Shown here in pieces: positions 23,001-35,000 of a stretch of 64,000 nt of DNA. The notes beneath the pieces are model-generated. The model was given only the letters and a program-made list of their open reading frames with translations, ran no database searches and was not told where the DNA came from. The stretch covers positions 15,620,450-15,684,449 of the forward strand of contig OZ007507.1 in assembly GCA_963931865.1 (NCBI GenBank), in the 5' to 3' direction. The position numbers and the translations under genes are program-made. This stretch comes from Axinella damicornis. Taxonomy: Eukaryota; Porifera; Demospongiae; Axinellida; Axinellidae. Numbering within the stretch: position 1 is the stretch's first letter; each line of letters opens with the position of its first letter.

Positions 23001-26000
23001 ACACTGAACAGCAGTGAATTGGAAACCACACCTCTTATTATTGCCTGGCCACACATATCATTGCTTGCTCACCACCTTAATGAAGCAGAAAACCATGTGC
23101 AAATAATATGGAATTGCGGTAAATGTCTTAACTGTAGGCATAAGTGGGTCAATGGGGACCAGAGTTGCAGACCATGCAAGGTCAGTCATGAATGACCTCT
23201 ACTTTTCATTTAGACTATGGTATACACATGCATAATATGCTTGATCTTTTGAACCAGTTTCAAACATGACGAGGTCTCTAAAATCCATTAGAGTATAGTT
23301 GTAGCAATTCCACCAATCAGATTACTCACTGTGAGGTATCTAAATTCGATAGAAAACCTCGTCTTCAATAGAAAACCTCGTACGGGGTTTTCTATTGAGC
23401 CCCCAGGATACACAATAATTGTTTACTGCCAACTTGAAATCCATGGCAACTACATAATTATAGCATGCAGCTGCTTTAGAACGTCTGCTGTGTTCGTTTT
23501 TGTTGGACGGCTACACCAGTACACGTGTACACGAGAGCTCGAAGGAGGAGCTAAGCGGTCAATGACGGTACTGGTGGGGTGGAGCCAAGTTGAGGGGCAG
23601 AGCCATATGACTGCTCGTGCACGCAAGTCGCTCGCGCGCCTTGTAGGCCTATGTCAGCGCTGAGTAGCCTTGTACTCGTATATAGCCAGTCTGTCGAAAA
23701 GGACCTCCGATCGTAGGTTATTTTGTTGAAAAATGAAGCGCTAGCGTAGTTACCGTTGCTGTACTCTAGACACTGAGACCGAGGGATCTAGAAACTTGAG
23801 GGCCCTGGGCTGTAGCATCCCGAGCGCAGCGAGAGCACACAGCACTAGTATCTGCCTTGTACTCGTTTCCAGTCTGTTATTTCGTCGAAAAGGACCTCCG
23901 ACTCGTAGGATATTTTGTTGACAACTGAAGCACTAGCGTTGCTATACTGTAAATTGGTTAGACACTGAGACCAATGGGATCTATGCAATTTAGAAACCCT
24001 TGGGCCCTTAGTAGTCACTGGTATAATTATAGTGCCCTCGCTGCGCTCGGGACACTACAGCCCAGGGCCCTCGGGTTTCTAAATCGCGTAGATCCCTTGG
24101 TCTTAGTGTCTAACCTATAGCTATATTGACACCTCTTCAAAAATTCGTATTTCATACAGAGAAATTGAAAGACAATTATGGCCAATAGTCTAAGCCAGTT
24201 ATTGCACTCAAGCAGGTCTCTTAGCAATTTAGAGACCTTCAGGAAGCACATATCTACCTCAGACTTTGCCCTCAGTGATTATAGGTTGCATCCCTCGGCA
24301 TGTCTCTATAGTATATATAACAGTTAAGGTGGCGGGCAAGTGATTTTGGAATTAATAATTATGTCATCTAAAATATGTTGTAACCTGCAAGTCCTGCCAT
24401 GAATGGAAACCAAATGTGGTAATCAAACACTTCATAGTAAGTGCTACTTATGTACCAAGCCAGGATGTTCTGAGCAGCAAACAACGGAGACAGCGAATTA
24501 TTCAGTATTGAAGGAATTAAAGAATTTTTCTGTACGTCTCAGTTTCATTGCACGCAAGCTACTGCTACTGTTCTTTCTCAGGATCAAGACAGGCCCAGTC
24601 TGGAGGGGGCTACGTTGAGTTTATGTAAGTACGCTTCCGAACTAGCCGGATACGGAGTTAACAGTGTTATCGCAAGGTCAATTTTCCTGTTTTTGTACAT
24701 CTTGCAGGGGAGAAACCACGATGAGACGTTCGTTCGACGCCATATGACAACGTAGCCCCCTCGAGTAACCAGTGGAAGAGCTGCCTGCGAAGAGCATTTT
24801 AGCTAAATACGTTCAGCTGATTTTTGAGACGTATAGAAAAAACAGTGCTGTATTTCGCCGAGATTTGCAACTGGCGTTGTCACGGTACGAAGTACGTATA
24901 ACGTAGCGCTCAACTAGACACGCTGTCAATGGATGCCCAACTGCCTTGGAAGAAGAAAGGTGGCACAGCATCTTGGATGGCTGCTGCTGGAGCGCTCGAG
25001 AGCGGTGATTCTGAACTCGAACCACGCCTCCAATTATTGCGCGGTCACGCGGGCGTATCATTGCTTGCCCGCCACCCTTAAGAGAACTGCTTGAGTGCAA
25101 TAACCTATGCATGTTTGGCATGTATGCTGTTGATCAAAGTATATCTTAGCATCTTACACTTGCACTATCCACTTCTTTTGCTTCTTTTTCGAGATCAGAC
25201 AACACTTTCCTAAACTGGAGCAGATAGGCCACTATCTCATAATGACCTCCATTTGCAGCACACAGGAGAGGAGTTCTGCCGTCAATGCTGGGATATGGCA
25301 AAACATAAGAAGACACGTGAATGATTGAAAAAGAAAACAGCAATTCATATTATGTTTCCTAATTGAAGATCAACCATAATGGCTACATTTGGTCACTGTA
25401 CCTAATGAAGTTGTACTACTGGCAAACTCATGTCAGAGGTCAACTAGCTACTAAAGTCCTACAATAGTGCCAGCACAGCAGGGCCGGCGCGGCCGGTATG
25501 ACCGGTACAGTTTTGGCCGTACCACTTTTTAGTCGCCTAGGTACGGTTCTGCATGGTGGACTGTTCATAGTAGCTCATGTCTCAGTCACGCCTTGTTGAG
25601 GTACGTGTCTTAGTCAGACAGTCTCCAGGTGGCCTTGCTGAAGTAGACTGTTTATAGTTCGTGTCTTCTCTAGTCTACAAACGAAAATTTGCAGCAAACT
25701 CGTCTATGTGGCCGTGGGGCTCGCTCATGCTCGCCCTATAATCATAGTAGGTGTGGGCTACCAGTACGCGCGGTATACCTCCTAGAAGTTATGCGCACAA
25801 AGCGTGCATTATCGGCATTCCACGTCGACGGTCATGGATGACACGGAAAGCAGAAAGCAGTTACAGTGCAGTGCAAAGCACGAAGGTGCCATGAGAGCCC
25901 ATCCAGACAACTGAAAAATGAAGGTGAAAAAAAATTTCCGCGCTTTGCACCGCACCTCTATTCACTGCCTTTGGCAGTGGCCGTACCACTCCAAAATAGC

Positions 26001-29000
26001 TCGCGCCGGCGCTGGCACATATGCATGATGAAATCATGAATGAAGTTGATTCATATCAGGCAAGGTAGAACATCCATGATTTACTTCTTCTGCACCAAGT
26101 TGAGACCCAGGCAGATTGTACATTGTGCACATGTTCGTTAGCAAGTGCATTCATCTGTAATGTTGAGTGTATATTATAGTTTTTCTGTAAGTCATTGGTC
26201 TTGTCACGGAACACATCAGATTCGATTCTATTGGTCCCATGGCAATAGACAAAACCATGTTAGTACAGCTACATCACTCAATAGAGCTCGACAACAAACT
26301 TTAAGTTCCCCAAGCACGCATAATATGGAAGATGAGCACTGGCGCTGTTTATAAATTTGTCTTACAATAATTGTGAGTCTCACCATTCACATCCACGCTA
26401 GAGTATATGCACATAGCCTTGTTCCCAGACCATCGCCCAGCTTGTTCGCGTGCACATGAGGGACAAATCACTGCCAATCCAAGGTAGCATGCAGCTGCAG
26501 AGTAATTATTACTTGTAACCAATGTTAATTGAGTACCTGATGTTGGGCTCATATCCATTGGCAATAAAGTACTTGACTGTGTCAATTGAGCCACAAGAAG
26601 AGGCGTAGAGGAAGAGGGGCCTCATTGTATGCAACCATTTTATCCGCAAATCGAGGTGCCATTTTGGTGTTGTACCAGATTTTCCTCCATCAATGCATTC
26701 CTTGAGGGTACTCAGTATGCTGGTATAATGTGAACAGAAAACCATTGCATAATATGAGGATTAAGAAACACATTCAAACGTTATATTTTACCTGACATGT
26801 TCATGTTCAACTGCCAGCTCAAGTGGATTCTTTTCATCATTACTTGCAGACAGTGCAGCTTTTGCAAACTTCTCACTCCAGAGTATCTGTATATGCAGTA
26901 CAAATACATTTTGTTTACTACAGAGGGAAAATATGTATAGGCATTTATATGCTATGTATATGTACATCTACAAGGAAGATAAGCACAGATACACTTCACT
27001 TCGTGCTTTACCTGAAACATGGCTGAAGTTAAACTAGATGCAGAGGATAACTTCCGAGTGAGGTATTGGTTTGTAGTAGCTACATCTGATTAGCCAGCTG
27101 CTTTTACATACTTGCCTGGTAACAACTGAAGAATCTTAGTGCAAACACAACAATGTAGTATATGACCCACTATACTCCTCCAAAAATGGCTATTTTCAAA
27201 ATTAGACTACAAAACCTTGAACACTTCAGTGTTTCCAGAAGCTGCTGCCAAATGTGAGACTCCCTTTTCAATGAGCAGGGTCTCTAAATCTTCTTCAAAG
27301 GCACACTATGGACCAAAAAAAAAAACAATAATGGAACTCCAATACTACCACCATGCATGTCACCATCTCAAATAGAGAATGCTAGCATATTCTCCATTAG
27401 ACACAGCACTATAAGGTCAGCACTAGTCATATAATTGCAGTTGTGATCCACTTGTAAGCACAGTGCCACTTATGCTGTGTGCCATAATATAGCTGCACAT
27501 CTGGCAGCTAAGTTAACCTGAAAGAAAGTGTTGAGGTGCTTTTCCAGCGCCCAGTGGATTATATCCATCGAAATTAGATCTGGGTTCTTCTTCACCATGG
27601 CTTTGGCCACTGTCAGATGTCCTTTCTCCACTGCTAACATGAATGGGTTCTTATCAGAGTTGTCAGATGCCAGTGTGTCAGCACCTCTGTAATTAAGTAA
27701 TAGTACCACAGTTATAATTCAAGCCATTTCTGAGAGCTGACTTAGTTAGCATATTCCAACTTATCAGACCCATGAAAAGAATGTTAACATTACGGATCAC
27801 TCCACTGTGCACCAAAAAGACATCATATGCCATGTTGCTAGCTAACAAGGAGATGGTATATGTTGCATATACCCTATAATAATAGAAGATACAAACTATG
27901 GCCAGATGGTGTCTGTCAATGGAAAAGTTCCTGACAGTTAATATGATAACAAACATTATATAGTTATGGGTGGCTTTGCAAACAGGAGTGGGTGAGACTA
28001 ACCATACCTCCAAAGAACTAGACCTCTTAACTCTTTACCAACCATAAGTCTAAATCCCCCATATAAATTCTTATGTGACGGCACTCACTGTCATTGGTTG
28101 GTAAAGAGTTAATGCCAACATATTAGCAATGTCAAATTTCAATGTGAAATCTTACAGTGCTAGGAGAGCCTCCACTGATTTGACATCATCAACTTCAGCA
28201 GCAATGTGGAGTGCTGTCTTCCCGGTGAAGTTTCTTACACCACACAGATCTAGACTGCCATCAATATCTTTGCACTTGCTTTGCACAAGTTGGATTGTAT
28301 TGTGGTGACCACAGGTCAGAATGGCATGTGCTGGAGCTCTCCTTTGAGATTTCCACCAACTGAACTCATGGTCTTTTTCATTCATGTTGATTATTGATTT
28401 GGCAATTCGGTCGGTAATCACACCTAGGTCAACTTCGGGATGATTTGGAATGTAGTCATTAAACAACCAGCAAATGTACTCGTTGGTACCATAGTCAAAG
28501 TACTCTTGAAACATTGGTACAATAACAAAGTTCTGACCACTGTCCCAGCCTCCAGTAATGGGGTCTGCTCCTGCCTCAACCAGTGCTTTTGCACAGTCTA
28601 CCCTGTTGATTGCTAGGGGCAGGTCGAGCATGCTGTATCTGAACATAATATTGGAGAATATCCCTCCATTGAGGTCAGCTTTCTTCTGAACGAAATATTC
28701 AACCATGTCAGCATCCAACTTTTCATACTCATGCTGAGCGAGGCAATGAAGCATCATCTGAGAGAGTGGCACTCCATGCATATTGCAAGTTGGACCTGCA
28801 TTAATATCTGTAGGATAATTAATGAATGTTTCAATAGATCTTACATTATTACAGTTCTGCATAGGTAAGTATCTTGCTGGCTGTGTGCAATGCTAGGGAG
28901 AGTATGATGATGGATACAGCCTTAAAATGACATCAATTCCGCTTGAGAATGTGTGGATGTGGCATTGCATATAACTAGCAATAACTCACAGACACAGGCC

Positions 29001-32000
29001 CATCGGAAGCAATTGCAGAGTGGTCAGGCCTGGGGTGGTGTACGTTGCGGCGCGAAGCACCATGCAAAATGTTTTCATTGCGGCGCAGAGCACCACGCAA
29101 ATTTTTAGAGGGGTCTGGGGACATGCCCCCCAAGGAAAATTTCTCAATTTTACACCTTCTGAGCTGCTTTCTAAGAGGTATGTATACGTAGCTAGCTGTT
29201 CAGTGCATCTGTAACAACAGTCTTGTTACCGATCGGTCGCTGATTCTGCTATGATGTTGTTGCATGAGCTACGTATAATATTATACTGTAATTCATTAGA
29301 AGAAAGGAATGGTTTTTTTAAGCCCCAAAAAGTGATCCGGCCATGGCCGACCAGACAAATCGGACAGGTTCCGACAGCCCTGAACCAAACGTTTGTATAT
29401 CAATGATAGCTGAGGCAAGAAATTACTCCACAGCAATGTATCTGGCCAACAAATTTTCTTATCACCCATGGGTTACAAGAAAATATCTCTTACATCACAT
29501 AGTGGGAATCACTTGTAGAGGAATGTCTAAAATATTACTATACGCTTATGTCCAATGCTGAGAAAGAGATGAATATCACACCAAAGATTCCGACCTTTAT
29601 GTTGATGCAAAAGTCCCTGCTTCAGCTCCAATCACAATATTCATAATAAATGTTTATCTGTACAATATATATGCCTGCGACAACTACCGTATTTCCGCGA
29701 ATAGACGCCGCCCTCGAATAGACGCCGCCCTCGAATAAACGCCGCACAATTGGAGGCGCTGAGTGAAATAAACGCCGCCCTCGAATAAACGCCGCGGCGG
29801 GTTAGCATGCGTGGAAGACAGTCTAAGTCCTCGAGCTCGTCGCGTCATCCCCCTCCATATGCATCCTGCGAAGGCACCTTCACCGTCGTCCTCGTCCCGT
29901 GTGTATCGCTCTGACGCAAAGCGACGGCTAATCAAAGTCGCTCAGTGTTCCAGCCGCGGATCGCGGACGGCACTTGCCGAATCTTGCCCATGTGAGTTGT
30001 TGTTTTGTGTGTCTCTCGGCCGAAAATTCGACTTTCTCACCTGCTTGTTGACGCAATTCGACGGGGAGCTAGCTGTGTACGTGGCGCTGTCATACTGCCA
30101 AAAGTAATAAACGCCGCCCTCCAATAAACGCCGCCCTCGAATAGTGGCCGCACCAAACTGACCAACGAAATAAATAAACGCCGCGGCGTCTATTCGCGGA
30201 AATACGGTATCAGGCATCGGCATGAATTCTGACATAAGCTGTAAATCAGCCTTTGTGCACTTCACTTTGAGCATGAGAAGTCGCACAGCAATCCCTCACC
30301 ACTATACATTTCTGTATGCATCCATTCTTTGTACCGTTGTTAAGTGTCCCTTCCCCTAAAGCTATGTTAGTGTTCCCTTCCTGCATCTAGTTCCTCCATT
30401 CCCCTCAAGGTTTATGATACCTCAATACAGTTAAATGACAGCAAGCATATTATGTCACTGAATATAGCTATATCTAATAAATAATTATTATGATGGCGAT
30501 ATATAGACATACCTGCTCCTTTGTCCAGGAGTAAATCCACCATGTCCTTTCGTCCATGAAAGCCACAGAATGCCAGAAGAGTAATGGCATATTCCACACC
30601 ATTTCCCGTTATTGAGCGTTTTGCAATCAAAAGTTCAGGAGATCCACTGATGACTTCCTCGAATGTGGAGATGTGTCCATCTTCAATTGCCTGTTAATTA
30701 ATATAGGGGGTGTACGCATTAACATACTCTAGTACTTAACATGCATAAGAAAATTGCACCGTATTACCTTCCAAGCTTTCTCAAACTGGGGCCAAAGCTG
30801 TTTGCCTGGATCAAAAGGTGGCTTTTCACAAATGCACTCCACTTTGATGGGCTTGTCTGTTTCATTCCTGTGTTTTGTACAATAATTAACAATAGAAAAA
30901 CACATCATAGGACCAATATAACCCACAGTTTCATTTCTAGCACAATTTGGTTACCAGAAAATTGTAATATCTAGACAGCACTTTCTGCAGTTTAAGGTAA
31001 GATGCTGTTTTGGCCTGATTCTAACTCATGAACAAAATAGGGTATGTGACCATGATGATATGCACTATTCAGATTCATGGCTTTGTTTATACGTTTCCTT
31101 AGCAGTAGCTGGAATAAAAAAGAGGAGTGTGTCCCATTGATGTGGAAAGCAGCACTTTGGTGTGCCCTATCGGCACTTTGATGTGGTTGGGCAGAATTCT
31201 GAACAAATGCTTCGACACTTGGTAGTGGTGGTGGGTGGATGAGTGGATGGGGGCCAGGAGCGAAAAGCTAGCTAGAGTGAGTAGGAATGCTTGTGAGGCT
31301 ACTCAAGAGCCCAAGGCCAGCCTAGAAGATGAGTTAGGGTTACTCTCAAACCTGCCAATGAAAGGCAATCACCACATGTTTATGCTCTTCTTGCCAACAG
31401 CAATAGTTTATATATTCCTCAGACAGAGCTCCAAGAGAATCCTAATGATGCAGTACAAGCTGACTTTGCTGACAGTCTGTGGTCTCTACAGGGCTGTATA
31501 AGAGTAGGTGTGGCAGGTGTGGCAGCTGCCGGACAAATAATATAATATGTCTGGCTAGGTTTGGCAGCAAGATGTTGAAATCATGCATCCAACGTTGCAC
31601 CACAAATGATCTGTGAAGGTGTGAAATCATAGGGGGGAGGGGGGGGAATGCTACCAGGCCTCCTAGCTTGCGAGTTCTGCACGCTTCAACCTTGTGTACC
31701 ATGCTTCAACAGTGCCTATATTGTTCACGTTTTTTACCGCCGGACCAACTGCAAATAGCTTCCTATGGCCTGCTCTAACCCCAACTGGTAGAGCTGATGG
31801 TTGGCAACCACTGTCCTTGACTGCTCTACTGGAGAATGCATCAGATGTGAAGTACAAACCATGAAGCAACACTCCTGGTGTGGCTTTCACCAAGTGTACC
31901 ATGCTTTTCGCCTTTATTGTTATCAGGATGGGCTCTCGAGGCACCTTCGTGCTTTGCACTGCAAGTTCCAGATGTAAAAGGATTGCAGGACCCGGGGCCG

Positions 32001-35000
32001 CAATGTGCTTCCGTTTCTTGCTCAAATTTCGCTCATGCAACGTAATACGTACATACACGTAAATATACTAGATCGTGGTCTCGTTCCTCACTCGCTGACT
32101 GACATCCACCATGATCATCAGCTGTTCTTTAACCTCGCCCATGCGGGGGCGTCTGTGTATCTGTGTGTCTGTGTGTCTGTCTGTTACCGTTCTAGCGGGC
32201 GCTGCAGGTACTTGACGAGCGAGACCAAGGTATCAAAAGAAAGCACTCAACGTAAGGAACTAAATTAACATAGCAATATGGATAAAAATGTTTAGTTCGA
32301 GAGTTATGACAGTTTTTAGCTCAACGCGAAAATTTTACGACATCAGCGGGTCACTAGCGCTGATACTAGACTACTGGTACCTGAAGCGTGGCGTCTAGCG
32401 ACACCAGCTACCACAAACCAAGCGGCACAAAGTGACAGAGCTAGTGAGCTATAGTCTGGTTCCCGATACAGAGGTTTTCAATGATCTTGCAACTGAATTT
32501 GTAGAACGAAGTCACATGACAGCACTTCTCTGACCAATCAGCGTCTAGTAGTCACAAGTTGTCATGCATGCGAGCTAAGTACAGTAGATAGACAAGCAGA
32601 CTCAAGTATTCCCAGGCAGCGTTTATGACTCACAGTTGAAATGCTGTACCGCAGGAGTTAGCTTCAGCAAGTGATTCGACCGCAAAGCGCCCAATCGTGC
32701 CTTCTTACTAGTGGATCTACCGGTGATTGGTGTACAGAATACCATTGTAGGACCCGGCGTAAGTCTTTGCTGTAAGCGCTTGTCCGCCCTGGTTCACACG
32801 AAGCCATTTTCCGTGAGATCGAGAGCGCTCGAGCTCTTACGATTTGAATTTGTATTCACGTGACTTCCGGTTTTCATTCTGCGCCTGAAAATTGCAAGGA
32901 CTCCGGAAACCTCTGTACCAGACCCTGAACACGCACCGGATGACACGTGATACTTGCACGTGCAGTGCAGTATGCGCAACATGTACGTAAAGACTAGACG
33001 GTACGGAGACCACTCGTGAACGAACCTACCTATCTCATTGGCTAATAGAGCACCATGAACTTCAAGTTCTGCCTCCTCGGTGGCGACAACAAAGACGGAG
33101 ACAGCTCGTGGGTCTACCGCCATGGCCGGTGACGTACCTGCTAGACTGCTTCAGCTAACGCTAACCTGACTCACACAGTTGCTGTCATGATGACCGTCAT
33201 GTGAATGCAACTGCTCCATGCATGTCCTGCACCTGCACTTCGCTCAGGCTCGCCCTCCAATGTCCTGCATTCCACTAGTAGATCTTATTGGTACGCTTCG
33301 CTACATGAGGGCGAGGTTTGCACTTTAGTGCTTTTTCATTTATGNNNNNNNNNNNNNNNNNNNNNNNNNNNNNNNNNNNNNNNNNNNNNNNNNNNNNNNN
33401 NNNNNNNNNNNNNNNNNNNNNNNNNNNNNNNNNNNNNNNNNNNNNNNNNNNNNNNNNNNNNNNNNNNNNNNNNNNNNNNNNNNNNNNNNNNNNNNNNNNN
33501 NNNNNNNNNNNNNNNNNNNNNNNNNNNNNNNNNNNNNNNNNNNNGGGGGGGCTCCTCAGGGGATCCCGGAGCTCCCTGGAGGAACTTCAAGAGATATCAA
33601 ACATCGTCTCATGCTATGCCTCCCTAGCAGTACCAACTGAACTCCTGTTGTATAGCTACTAGTTTTTGGAGAATCTCCCTGTTCTAGAGCTTCTGCTAAG
33701 TCCAACAGACAGTGGCTTCGGCAAGCTACCCCTTGGTAAGCCAACCCATCACTGCATGGTCTGCAATTGCTAGAGGACCAAATTCCGAGGCATGCAGGAT
33801 GTTATTTGGCTGTGATGACCTGGAAGTAGATGTCTTGAGATTCTGCAACAGATGCCGTAACCTAGGGACACCCAAATGCAAATTGTGATCACTTATAGTT
33901 CTTCAGCGAGTACTTACAGCTGCCTTGTGAGACTTTGAAGTTGTGAAAAAGTGATGAGGTCATGCACTGTTCAGTGTGAAATGCTGTTGTTTCTTTCGCA
34001 AACAATTGTATGAAATTCACATGATATTGAGCTAGCCCGTCTGATGAACGAAAGAAACATCCAATTTGGCTGTTGCGCAAAACTGTGGTTCAGTGCTTTC
34101 GCAATGCTCTTTCATACTTTTAGGATTCTTATTGGCCATGGTCTCATGAAATACTGAAAGAGACATGGTATGTTGTTAATAAATATTTGTTTGCCATTTA
34201 TGTGGGGATACATTACTGTAAAGCCGGGGCGGATGGTCCTGGGGGTGGTCCTGCCCCCCCCCCCCCCCCCCCCCCCCACCCCCACCCCTAGGACTTCCAA
34301 GCTAAGGTATTTGATAGGCCAGGATAGCTAGGGTATTAGGTAGATGGCATGTCTTTGGAGTGTTGATATACAGAACTTACCCAGAGCTCTATCTGCTCTG
34401 TTACTGCCATTTGTCCGCTTGCTACACAAAGGTGAGCCATCGGTTTCACACAGCTACTGATCGCAATTACGGGTACGCACTCCCAGTCCGATGATCTGGA
34501 ATCGAGACAACCCCGTTATTAAGCGGAGCGCGGCGCAACTGCGCAGCTGTACTGTGCATGTGGTCTACGGCATTTTTTTGTAAAGGCCAAGATACGTGTA
34601 CACCTCTTCACCCACCTGAAGGAAGCGAGAACCAGACACTCAGAATTTGTGTTGCTACTCGTACATCAGTGCAAAGCACGAAGGTGCCATGAGAGCCCAT
34701 CCTGACAACTGAAAAATGGGGGTGAAAATTTTTTTCTGCGCTTTGCGCGAACTGATCAACACTACACACCTCTATGCACTGCCTTCGGCACCGTTCAGTT
34801 GTGCTTAGACCCCTCCTTTCACAAATCCTGTATCCACCCTTGCTGTAAAGTACATTTTGATGGGGAATTGCATAAATTTGAGTGCCTAGTGCCACTGCCG
34901 ATCCTCCTAACTATCACAGGAAATATGAGGACAGCTAACCTGGTAATTGTGGAAGGTGAAGTAGTTGGCAGAGTGAGCTCCAGAGATGGAATAGGTGGTG

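Noticed and set aside
33205..33662. Frames crossing the N run
   Set aside because: They are open only because N codons cannot be stops.
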